DNA of 64,000 nt from Leptospira terpstrae serovar Hualin str. LT 11-33 = ATCC 700639 (GCF_000332495.1 NZ_AOGW02000010.1:1-64000), one strand, 5' to 3'; shown: positions 8,298 to 16,057, counted from the stretch's first letter. Notes: a model not told the origin generated them from the sequence alone. A program made the numbers and translations.

Positions 8298-9347
8298 TTA
8301 AAAATGAGATAGTAGCTCTACGGCTATTTCCGGATCGGAAGTCACTTTGCAGTTAAAGTTATTAATCATTTTTAATTGTTTATTATTTATCAAACTAGAA
8401 ATGTGTCCATCTGTAAGGAAGATATCCGAATATGGTATTGCAACTTTAGAGTGGAGAATATCAAAGCTTAAACTTTTTTGATATTCCATTTGTTTATTCC
8501 ATCTAATTAGACTATGGATGCCCGCTCCAATGGAAACGGTCGGAAATAGGTTGAATTTTTTTTCTTTATGCAAGATGTAAAAAATATAGTTACGGATAGC
8601 TATTGCTTCTGATTTTAAATCATCTTCTTTCTGTCCAAGATTCCTTAATGCTGTAGGAATATATTCGGTATAGAAATCAAGTGAGCCTAATATTTCTTTT
8701 CCTAATAGCTCGTCAAATGAATTTGAATCATTTAGGTTTTCTGCTTTTCCCGTTGTCAAAATATTGAAAATTTCTTCTTCATGATCTTCGATATTCTGAA
8801 ATTTCCCGAGATCCATCTCTGGATTTAGAAATATATCAGTAAGACTTTTTTCCCAGCTAAAATTTAAGTAAGAATTCTCTAATTCTTCTTTATTTTCAAA
8901 TTCGTTGAAATTTGGGAAGTTTGCTTGGTACGCAAAAATGGGCTTAGTATATATTGACTTCCTTCTCTCTTGAAAATCAATTAATTTTCCTTTAGCAAAT
9001 AATACTGCATATTTTAACTCATTTAGTTCTCTCTCAATCATAGGAATAATGCAGAAGTTTTTTGAAAGCTTTTGGAATATTTGAATTAAACTACTATATT
9101 TATTGTATTTTTTTTTCTTAAAATTTTCTCTTATATGAATATCTGAAATTAGAGTGATGGCTCTCTTTTTTTCGACATTATCTAGTATAACTTTGTAAAG
9201 TTCAGGTATCCCTTTCCTAACTTCTAGATTGTTTTCAAATTTTATGAAATCTATCCAGTAGTTTAAATCTAGATAAATAATTTTACAGTCTTGATATTGG
9301 TAAAAAAGTTCACGATTTTTGTTTAAAAATTTTTCAAATGAATTCAT
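8298..9347 (-). CDS. PIN-like domain protein (cassette 9)
   Basis: 349 residues. The N-terminus holds IIYLDLNYWIDF, a buried strand with an acidic residue as at the start of PIN-like nuclease domains. The C-terminus holds LSFDILHSKVAIPYSDIFLTDGH, the arrangement (D..H...A.P..D.F.TD) seen in PIN-like effectors. The middle is a long charged helical insertion not recognised. Endoribonuclease activity is inference from fold motifs. The gene fills the cassette completely: its start and stop codons both lie inside the cassette-specific inverted arms, so no untranslated leader remains. Confidence 0.55.
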   Translation of the reverse strand: MNSFEKFLNKNRELFYQYQDCKIIYLDLNYWIDFIKFENNLEVRKGIPELYKVILDNVEKKRAITLISDIHIRENFKKKKYNKYSSLIQIFQKLSKNFCIIPMIERELNELKYAVLFAKGKLIDFQERRKSIYTKPIFAYQANFPNFNEFENKEELENSYLNFSWEKSLTDIFLNPEMDLGKFQNIEDHEEEIFNILTTGKAENLNDSNSFDELLGKEILGSLDFYTEYIPTALRNLGQKEDDLKSEAIAIRNYIFYILHKEKKFNLFPTVSIGAGIHSLIRWNKQMEYQKSLSFDILHSKVAIPYSDIFLTDGHISSLINNKQLKMINNFNCKVTSDPEIAVELLSHF

Positions 9348-9359
9348 TTTTAATTACGC

Positions 9360-9520
9360 ATAACGAACTAGGGGAGACGACGTTCCTCGTAGCTGAGCCT
9401 GCGAACGCAGGCGTTAGCGTCGGCGCGCTTCTTGCGATCGCAAGAAAGCGTGACGGAGAGGAATGTGGCGCAGCCCAAGCGAGGCCGAAGTGCCGAAGCG
9501 AAGCGTTTCCCCGTTGTTAT
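9360..9520 (-). repeat. attC-like repeat 10
   Basis: TTCCTC subfamily; outer stem GGGGAGAC/GTTTCCCC; hairpins GCCTGC/GCAGGC and CTTCTTGC/GCAAGAAAG. Nearly identical to repeats 7 and 8 apart from the loop bases of the hairpins. Confidence 0.85.
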
Positions 9521-9541
9521 GCGCTGGAATCTTTATGGTAA

Positions 9542-10558
9542 TTAGTAGTTTTCGGATACTTTTGATACCTTGAAGTTAAAGATGTTTTCGATCCCAAATA
9601 GTAAATTGTCTTTTGTTTCGACGGAAGGATACTTTACTATATTGTTTATGTTGGATAGAATGTCCTTCTTTTTGGTATTGTTTAGCTTTTCCCAAAAGTC
9701 TATATTGATTGCCGTGCAATCACATCTCGTTATTATGAATCTTGCCAAAGCTTCGGGTAATTTAGCATTTTCTTTCGATTCTTTTGTATATTCCTTGAGT
9801 GAATTAAAAAAAGCTAAACATGCATAATCACTTTTAGAGTCCCATACAAAAAGAATTCCCCAACCTTCCTCTAATTTAACTGACGAGAATGCAAGAAGCC
9901 CAAATAGAATGTCGGTTCTCGAAATATTCTGAATTTGATTTCCTTGAAAATCATAGTCTAAAAAAGTTGCTCCTGAGAATAGTATATCTGGCATTCCTTC
10001 TACATGAAATAGAGTAAATCTTATACTTTTAAAATCATTATTTGATAATAAGCTATCAAGATTTAATTTATGTTCGGTTAAATTCATCATTCCTATTAGA
10101 ATTCCTAATTCAAAGCTATTTAATTTCAGATTAAGATTGTTACTTTCGGCAATTTTTTTTGCCTCATTTAAAAGTGTAATAGATTGTTCTTTTTGGATTA
10201 TTGCTTTGGATAATGATCTGAATAAATACAAAAAAGCCTGTTTTCCTGATAGATCAAAATTGAGATTATCAATTTCTTCAAATATATAATTATCGTGATA
10301 GCTACAAAAACCTGGGAACGTGGTTGCTTTGGCAATTCCCTGCTTTTTTTCTTTTATTGTACCTTCTGGATTTCTAGCATTGAAGAAATTGTTTTCAAAG
10401 ACGATTACTTCCCCATTTTTCGAAATTAGTTTAAGTAAAGATTGTGAAATTGCATGGGACTTAATCGGTTTATTAATACAGTTAATAGATAAGCACTTTC
10501 CTTTAAGTTTTATTTTTTTTATTATTCTTAATAATTCATTTTTTGGTGTCTTATTCAT
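9542..10558 (-). CDS. Cys/His-rich protein of unknown function (cassette 10)
   Basis: 338 residues from the ATG at 10558; upstream in-frame codons are repeat sequence. The N-terminal 100 residues carry CLSINC, then KSHAISQSLL, then FCSYHDNYIF, a spaced set of Cys and His that could bind zinc as in HNH-like or treble-clef nucleases. The rest is helical and not recognised. Proteins with this C..C...SH...C..HD layout occur as orphan accessory genes. A nuclease or defence role is only a guess from context. Confidence 0.55.
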   Translation of the reverse strand: MNKTPKNELLRIIKKIKLKGKCLSINCINKPIKSHAISQSLLKLISKNGEVIVFENNFFNARNPEGTIKEKKQGIAKATTFPGFCSYHDNYIFEEIDNLNFDLSGKQAFLYLFRSLSKAIIQKEQSITLLNEAKKIAESNNLNLKLNSFELGILIGMMNLTEHKLNLDSLLSNNDFKSIRFTLFHVEGMPDILFSGATFLDYDFQGNQIQNISRTDILFGLLAFSSVKLEEGWGILFVWDSKSDYACLAFFNSLKEYTKESKENAKLPEALARFIITRCDCTAINIDFWEKLNNTKKKDILSNINNIVKYPSVETKDNLLFGIENIFNFKVSKVSENY

Positions 10559-10577
10559 GATTTTAAGATTCTTGCGC

Positions 10578-10735
10578 ATAACGTAACTAGCTAACCGACG
10601 TAGGCTGGCCCTGAGCCTCGCAGAGGCGTTAGGGATTGGCACGACGCTTGCGAATGCAAGAGGAGTGACAAAAGCCTATGTGCCGGAGGCCGAGCGAGGG
10701 CGAAGACCCGAAGCGAAATGGTTAGCGGCAGTTAT
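10578..10735 (-). repeat. attC-like repeat 11
   Basis: GTAGGCT subfamily with hairpins GCCTC/GAGGC and CTTGC/GCAAG. It carries an extra T next to the core (ATAACGTAACTAG) and ends GCAGTTAT instead of GCTGTTAT, so it is the most divergent at its ends. The cassette-specific arms remain intact. Confidence 0.8.
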
Positions 10736-10751
10736 GCGAAGTGCTAAATTT

Positions 10752-11408
10752 TCAATTATTCATATTTTCTAAATATGCTTTTGTTAAGAGTTCAGCTTCT
10801 ATCCATTTTACAGTTAATTGTAGAAGAATTTTTAAATCACTTATGTCTTTGTCTTCCCATTTTTTTGTGTAATGAGTTTCATCATTTCCAAGCCATGCAG
10901 CTCTTTCTGCACAAGCTTTAATATTTTGATCTGAAATTCTATTTCTAATTGAATTACCAAGAAGCTCTTTTTTTATTTTTTCTTCGTCTTCGGGAAATTT
11001 AATAATAAGGTAATCTTTGATCAAAAATTCTAACGATTTTCGAAATCCTACGCCGGCAATATGATATAAATTTTGTTGCTCTGCAACGGAAGCCTGATTA
11101 TAAATTTCGATAAAATTTGGTGATGTCTTTGTAATTTCTGTAGAAAATTCATTCTTAACTATAGTTTTGGGTAAAGAATATAAGAATTCATAGCTTTTTC
11201 CATTATGCTTAAAATAACTTATGAAATAAGATTTGCATTCGGAGTTTACACATAAATAGATTAATTCAATATCATTGTCTTTTTTTATTTGTCCGATTAT
11301 TTGAATTGGTTCAATATGACGATTGCAAATCGGACAGCTATCTACAATTTTATTTGCGCTGAAGGTATTAGATTGTCCGGCTCCATGTTTTAGTGTAAGA
11401 TTTGGCAT
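10752..11408 (-). CDS. DUF4145-domain protein (cassette 11)
   Basis: 218 residues. The N-terminal part has CPIC then CVNSEC, a probable zinc ribbon. The C-terminal half contains AGVGFRKSLEFLIKDYL, then LGNSIRNRI, and finally AAWLGNDETHY, the signature of DUF4145. DUF4145 proteins are often found beside restriction-modification systems and as stand-alone accessory genes, which fits a defence or conflict role, but no biochemical function is known. AAAGGAAATTAAAA precedes the start. Sole gene of the cassette. Confidence 0.75.
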   Translation of the reverse strand: MPNLTLKHGAGQSNTFSANKIVDSCPICNRHIEPIQIIGQIKKDNDIELIYLCVNSECKSYFISYFKHNGKSYEFLYSLPKTIVKNEFSTEITKTSPNFIEIYNQASVAEQQNLYHIAGVGFRKSLEFLIKDYLIIKFPEDEEKIKKELLGNSIRNRISDQNIKACAERAAWLGNDETHYTKKWEDKDISDLKILLQLTVKWIEAELLTKAYLENMNN

Positions 11409-11450
11409 TTTTAATTTCCTTTGTTTTAGATTTTAATTTTAGCATTTCGC

Positions 11451-11612
11451 ATAACGAACTAGGGGAGACGACGTTCCCTGACCCTGAGTCCCGGAAACGG
11501 GACGTTAGGGACTGGCACGTAGTTTGCGGATGCAAACGAGTGACAGAAAGGGAATGTGCCGTAGGCCAAGCGAGGCCGTAAGTGCCGAAGCGCAGCGTTT
11601 CCCCGCTGTTAT
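11451..11612 (-). repeat. attC-like repeat 12 (chimeric)
   Basis: The outer stem GGGGAGAC/GTTTCCCC is of the TTCCTC subfamily, but the internal hairpins GTCCC/GGGAC and GTTTGC/GCAAAC are of the GTAGGCT subfamily. The joining stem is private: TTCCCT/AGGGAA. The repeat therefore looks like a hybrid of the two subfamilies that kept its pairing. Confidence 0.85.
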
Positions 11613-11628
11613 ACGCAGTTGAGAATAG

Positions 11629-12624
11629 CTATGGTATTATTTCACCGCTGTGACTGCCATATATTTTCCCTGTAACAAGGCCTTGTTTATAATAATCATT
11701 CAATAATTTTAGAAAAGAATTTACATCATCAGTATTCTCCAAAACAATTTTATTGCTAGGTGATAATTTTAATTCTTTTTGTTCCATCTGTTGAAGAACT
11801 TGTTTCATTTTTGTGATTTCATGGCTATCTAAAGTAGTCTGAGTTCCTTTTTTTCCTATATTTGAAACGGTTTTAAGAATATTTTTGTTTTCTTTAATTT
11901 CCTTTTCAAGGAGAGCGATTCCTTCTATTAAGCCGGTATTTGTTAAAGTTTCAATAACTTCTTTAGCAAATTCAAGAAATTGATTTTCCATACCAACAAG
12001 AATTTCGAAATTTGATTTGTTAAGTATATAATAAGTATCTCCAAAGAATAAACAGTCAATCCTTGAGTCGAAACTCACTGTTTCATTTGGAGAAATTTTA
12101 AGTTCTCCATCAGCGCTGTCCCAGTAGCTTGATAACTTTTCTCTTAAATTTTTATCATCAGTGGCAATCTTTGAAGATGTTGATTTTCTGAAGCAGAGAA
12201 AAGAATTTTTATTATCATTAAATTCAATAGCATATGCCCATAAATTTTTTTTTACATCAGAAAGTGATTTCATGTGTTCTGTTTTCTTATTCATTAAGAG
12301 TTCTATTGTCTTATGAAAGGAAAGATTTTTGTCTTCTTTTAGTTTGCTTATTATACCACTTAAATCGTCGTTAATTATTTGATAATTTATAATATTGTAT
12401 TTCCCGTTATTGGATAAATTTTTTAAAGATTCGAGTAGTGAATCTTTAAAAAATAAATTTATTTCGTTGGATAAATCTGCTTTGATCGGAAAATAATCGT
12501 ATTTATCAATTGTTTTTTCTTTTAGACCTTTTTTTGGTTTTCTCTGAATAAAGTAGAAAGTTACATTAAGATTTTGCGAAGAAAGTATATCAATAATAGA
12601 ATCGAGTTCCTTTACTTTTTTCAT
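11629..12624 (-). CDS. kwaB: KwaB-like protein, DUF4868 (Kiwa antiphage system)
   Basis: 331 residues, cytoplasmic. The central part (NLWAYAIEF, FLCFRKSTSSK, then FDSRIDCLFFGDTYYILNKSNFE) and the downstream helical region match the layout of DUF4868, the domain of KwaB. Kiwa is a known two-gene antiphage system: KwaA is a membrane protein that responds to infection and KwaB is its DUF4868 partner that acts on phage DNA functions. The start overlaps the kwaA stop by 4 bp (ATGA), so the pair is translationally coupled. The assignment rests on domain pattern plus gene order. Confidence 0.8.
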   Translation of the reverse strand: MKKVKELDSIIDILSSQNLNVTFYFIQRKPKKGLKEKTIDKYDYFPIKADLSNEINLFFKDSLLESLKNLSNNGKYNIINYQIINDDLSGIISKLKEDKNLSFHKTIELLMNKKTEHMKSLSDVKKNLWAYAIEFNDNKNSFLCFRKSTSSKIATDDKNLREKLSSYWDSADGELKISPNETVSFDSRIDCLFFGDTYYILNKSNFEILVGMENQFLEFAKEVIETLTNTGLIEGIALLEKEIKENKNILKTVSNIGKKGTQTTLDSHEITKMKQVLQQMEQKELKLSPSNKIVLENTDDVNSFLKLLNDYYKQGLVTGKIYGSHSGEIIP

Positions 12625-13244
12625 TGATTAGTTCCTGTAATTATTGAATAATATAATCTGCTTCCGATAGGTTTAATCTTAATTATATCGTCTTCGTTAA
12701 GATGGCTTTGTTCTGAGATTATCATTCCTTTGTTGGTTTTATTTGAATTTAAATATTTGAATTCAACCTGAAAGATCGTATATTTAAGGCTTAGAGTTGG
12801 ATTTATTAATAACATTGATGAATTTGTATATATAAAAAAGGTAACAATTAGTAGAATTAATAGGGAAAAAAGACTTATTGGATTTGATAGATCTTGAAAA
12901 AGAAATGGTAATAGGTAGGTAAATAAATAAGACAATGATTCGTTATTTTTGTTTTCTATATCCGTAATAATTGCAGTATCGCCGCTAAAGGTTACACGTC
13001 TTTTCATATTTTTTAAAAGAAAGATAAGTCCAGTGAAACCATATAGAGTTAACACGGAAAAAATCGTAATTGCGCCAAAGTGTTGTAAATAAATAAAAAA
13101 TCCCTCTAAATTTAATCCTGCCCAATGAATATAAATAGAGTAATCATATAATTGGCGAATAGTTAAAATAAGAAATAATGGAAAGTAGGATACTATAAAT
13201 AGAGAGAAGCGAGCATTTTTAGTTAATTTGGTTTGATTTTCCAT
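12621..13244 (-). CDS. kwaA: KwaA-like membrane protein (Kiwa antiphage system)
   Basis: 207 residues with four TM segments (about 14-34, 57-78, 104-118 and 121-140) and a short soluble C-terminal domain rich in beta residues ending IKPIGSRLYYSII. Size, four-TM layout and its place directly before a DUF4868 gene match KwaA, the membrane component of Kiwa. It is the first gene of the first cassette, next to the presumed integration end, where cassettes of integrons are usually best expressed. GGGAATATTTACT lies before the ATG. Confidence 0.75.
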   Translation of the reverse strand: MENQTKLTKNARFSLFIVSYFPLFLILTIRQLYDYSIYIHWAGLNLEGFFIYLQHFGAITIFSVLTLYGFTGLIFLLKNMKRRVTFSGDTAIITDIENKNNESLSYLFTYLLPFLFQDLSNPISLFSLLILLIVTFFIYTNSSMLLINPTLSLKYTIFQVEFKYLNSNKTNKGMIISEQSHLNEDDIIKIKPIGSRLYYSIITGTNQ

Positions 13245-13277
13245 AGTAAATATTCCCTAAATATTTTTCTCAATTGC

Positions 13278-13290
13278 GTATAACGAACTG
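13278..13290 (-). other. Terminal core site, attI-like or remnant
   Basis: GTATAACGAACTG matches the left core of the repeats, and its arm (CTCAATTGC just left of it) pairs with the right arm of repeat 12, closing the Kiwa cassette. The sequence to the right then leaves the repeat consensus completely. In an integron this position is the junction with attI. No integrase reading frame follows. Confidence 0.5.
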
Positions 13291-13740
13291 TATTTGTATT
13301 ATATTTAATATTCTATTTCGGTCGTATTTACTGTGGAAATTCGTTTATTGTTTTTTCTTTAATGACTTCTGGTTAAACGTTTTTTTTGCCTATTGAGTGA
13401 CTTTTTGAATAGGGCTTATTTCCGATTATTTCTTTTTATTTGTTATTCGTTTATCATGCGAATTTTGGTGATTTTCTGCTTTTACTTATCTTTATGAGAC
13501 ATAATATTGCTTTGCTTCTTTTTGAACATTGGGCATAGCTTCGCCCCCTGAGTCCCATGTTTTAAAAACGAATCTGAGTCTTTTTTCTGTGATGGTTTTC
13601 GCAAACGTTTTTTGAATAATACCTGGAAATTATCGTATAACACGTATTTTTTATTTTGATTTTATCTGTTTTTTTTGACTTCAATGCAATAAAAGAAAAA
13701 TTGAATATATGAATGGATTGTTTTTTATTTTAGTTTGTTT
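13291..13740. other. AT-rich gene-free stretch at the leading end of the array
   Basis: About 450 bp without a credible reading frame between the last core site and the polymerase gene. It holds a fragment CCCCCTGAGTCCCATG near 13540-13557, similar to the first hairpin of the repeats, and a second core-like GTATAAC at 13635-13641. These may be decayed repeat or attI remains. No promoter, integrase relic or other feature could be supported. Confidence 0.4.
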
Positions 13741-16038
13741 TTAGATTGGAAAGGGTAATCTTTGTTCGTCGCTAATTAATTCGTTAAAATCTTCGAAGCT
13801 TGCAAAACCTGTCCAAATTTCTTTAAATGATATAAGGAGTAGTTTTCTGTAATATTTTTTGTCATATCTTATGGTTTTTTGATTGTTTTTACTTTCGATT
13901 CTTTCTTCTGTTTTATACCTTTCTCCTTTTTGCTCTGATATTTGGTTTACTACCAAATATCGGACTTTTTCTCCTGCTTGAACCCTTACACCCATTTCGA
14001 GTAAATCTTTGACTGCAACTGCACTAGGTGCATCTACACTATAGCCTTCTGGGTCTTGTGATGTTGATCTTTGTATGAGGAGTTCTTTCCAGTTAAGATT
14101 GCCGGAAGATAGTAGTACATCATATTTTTTGAATATTTGCAAGATCTCTTCTTCATGAGATTGCATTTCTTTTATTGTTTCGAATTTACACATCCATTCA
14201 ATCATTTTGATTTGTGCAGCTTTTACGTATGGTGGAAAATCCTTTCTTCGTTGGACAATTCCTCGTCCTTTGAAATTTCCATTGAGAAAACGTCCCATGT
14301 AACGATTGGCAACGGGCATTTTTTCATCTGTAGTGGAAGGAGGAAAACATAACCAGGAGAATATACCTTCGATTTCCATTGCTATTTTTGTTTTTGCTAG
14401 TATTGTTTGGCAAACTTCTTTAAGATCTTCGATTTTGATAGGGGACTTATCTTTTTTTTGTATAAATATACAATCAGTGATTGCGTGTATTAAATCATAT
14501 CCGTAATTTTCTGCTGTTTCTTTGGCGATAAGTAGCTTTTCTCTTCCAAAGGCAGTGACTGATTCATGGCTTTCTAGTTTTCCAAATTTTGCATTTCGAT
14601 AACCCAGATAACCGAATGAGGTGACGAGCATCCATTTTAAACTAGATTGTTTTTGGTCTATTGCAGATTTGTCTGGATGATTTGTCTCTTTACATTGTTT
14701 TTTGTAATAATTCCTTCGCTCTACAATATGAGATAGTGCAACGGACACAATCCCCTTTCTTTTGTTACAGATTCGGTATCCAAGGGAAGGCACTGTTTCT
14801 GTAGTTGGATCGTTTGTACAACAGAGACAGTTGATTGTTTCTGGAGAGATATTGTGTAAGACCATCACCTTGGGATACATTTGCGAAAAATCTAATTGAG
14901 CTACATTTTCCAATACAAATCCATTTTTGATATCTGCTTGAAAAACGAGTCCCCCCTTATCTGCATTTAGCAAATCTAAGGCGGTCTTTGGAGCTTCTAG
15001 AGCACTTTTTTGCCAAGGTACTAAATAGTTCATTCGTAGAGCGACATCTACTTCGATGTAGGTAAGAGCTTTTCCTGTGGATGCCCGCGCCATTTTTTGA
15101 ATGGGCAATCGAGAAATTCGGGAGAGTTCTATAATCCCCATTAGATCCGCTTCTTTGTAAACAAAACCATTTCTGGAATCTATATGCCATCGACCGAATA
15201 GAGGATAGGAGGGTGCCCTGTAGACTATCGTCCCGTAAGTATTGAAACTAGTACCCTTCGTTTGTATGGAACGTCGTATTGAGCTTGTTTTGTCCCTATC
15301 GAATTCTGTTGGGATATGGCTCTCCTGTGATGCCTTAAAAATATAGGGAAATATAACTTGGTCACCATAACTGGTGAGTACAATATCAGGATCATGTTTT
15401 TTGAATATTGCATTTAGTTGGTGGATGAGTTGGCTGGAATCACCAGTTGGGATTGTATACAACTCGGATTTTGTTTCCACCACAAGGGAATTGTTTACAA
15501 AGGGGATTCTATGACTTTTTTCTAAATAGAGTGATACCTTACTTAAGTCTGGAATTTTGTAATCCATTTCTTCGATATTTGTTAAAGAGCGAATCGCTCT
15601 GATTCGGTTGAGGCTGTTTTTTGTTGTTTCATAATTCACTTCTATGTAGGCAAGGGGATAAATATCCTTTTCGACCATATATCCTGTGGTAATTTCTATG
15701 TCTGAATGGTAGATATCATATTTTCCATATAAGTGAAAGAGTTTGTTTGTGATTTTTGGTAGGAGTTGTGGTTTGGAAATGACTAACTTAAGAACAGAGA
15801 TCGTTTTGTTTTCATAGAATAGGCGTTTTTCGGTGAAGGTTGGTATTTCTATTAGTGCATCTAGTTCATAGAATCGTTTCACTAGTTTTCCTAGAATGTT
15901 TGGTGATGCGTTTACATAAATTGTGGGATAAAATTCATCAAAAAATAATCGGAGCTCTCCCGAGTCGGATTTTATCCATAGATAGATTTTTTGTTCTGAG
16001 TGGTAGATATCAAACAAGTAACCTTGGAATGTTTCCAT
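13741..16038 (-). CDS. B-family DNA polymerase, proofreading motifs degenerate
   Basis: 765 residues. Motif A is LDFSQMYPK (about 382-390) with the catalytic Asp. Motif B is KWMLVTSFGYLGY (about 468-480). Motif C is AITDC (about 519-523), keeping the second Asp of the usual DTD but with Ile at the first. The exonuclease region is unusual: no DxE is found where Exo I is expected, and the Exo II-like segment LTSYGDQVIFPYIF lacks the Asn and Asp of N...FD. A polymerase without proofreading, used in repair or translesion synthesis, is the inference. It ends an operon with a small helical protein and a RecA-like protein. Confidence 0.85.
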   Translation of the reverse strand: METFQGYLFDIYHSEQKIYLWIKSDSGELRLFFDEFYPTIYVNASPNILGKLVKRFYELDALIEIPTFTEKRLFYENKTISVLKLVISKPQLLPKITNKLFHLYGKYDIYHSDIEITTGYMVEKDIYPLAYIEVNYETTKNSLNRIRAIRSLTNIEEMDYKIPDLSKVSLYLEKSHRIPFVNNSLVVETKSELYTIPTGDSSQLIHQLNAIFKKHDPDIVLTSYGDQVIFPYIFKASQESHIPTEFDRDKTSSIRRSIQTKGTSFNTYGTIVYRAPSYPLFGRWHIDSRNGFVYKEADLMGIIELSRISRLPIQKMARASTGKALTYIEVDVALRMNYLVPWQKSALEAPKTALDLLNADKGGLVFQADIKNGFVLENVAQLDFSQMYPKVMVLHNISPETINCLCCTNDPTTETVPSLGYRICNKRKGIVSVALSHIVERRNYYKKQCKETNHPDKSAIDQKQSSLKWMLVTSFGYLGYRNAKFGKLESHESVTAFGREKLLIAKETAENYGYDLIHAITDCIFIQKKDKSPIKIEDLKEVCQTILAKTKIAMEIEGIFSWLCFPPSTTDEKMPVANRYMGRFLNGNFKGRGIVQRRKDFPPYVKAAQIKMIEWMCKFETIKEMQSHEEEILQIFKKYDVLLSSGNLNWKELLIQRSTSQDPEGYSVDAPSAVAVKDLLEMGVRVQAGEKVRYLVVNQISEQKGERYKTEERIESKNNQKTIRYDKKYYRKLLLISFKEIWTGFASFEDFNELISDEQRLPFPI

Positions 16039-16057
16039 AACATTTGGATGATTGGAT

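Larger units (their letters stand above)
1..13284 (-). mobile_element. Integron-like gene cassette array (attC-type repeats, no integrase in window)
   Basis: Twelve repeats of 158-168 bp separate short AT-rich units whose genes all read leftwards. Each repeat starts ATAACGAACTA (plus strand) and ends GTTAT. In every unit the sequence just right of one GTTAT is the reverse complement of the sequence just left of the next ATAAC, for about 16-20 nt. Arm pairs, approximate: 369-386/1199-1215, 1365-1380/2004-2019, 2170-2185/3019-3034, 3183-3199/3896-3912, 4061-4077/4835-4851, 5000-5015/6032-6047, 6198-6215/6983-7000, 7150-7165/8113-8128, 8287-8306/9345-9364, 9516-9533/10565-10582, 10731-10747/11439-11455, 11608-11624/13268-13284. 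This is the pattern expected when a tyrosine recombinase exchanges at G/TTAT and the attC of the circular cassette pairs R'' with R'. Genes are AT-rich and repeats GC-rich. The array continues left of the window. Calling it an integron is inference, because no integrase is visible. Confidence 0.85.

Noticed and set aside
214..11612. CRISPR array
   Set aside because: Repeats are about 160 bp and branched, and the units between them are genes of variable length.
214..13284. Transposons or MITEs flanking each gene
   Set aside because: The inverted arms are private to each unit and no target-site duplication or transposase is seen; cassette excision explains them better.
13280..13446. A thirteenth, decayed repeat of about 167 bp ending at a GTTAT
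   Set aside because: Length fits and a GAGTGAC is present, but no stem can be matched and the arms beyond it do not pair.
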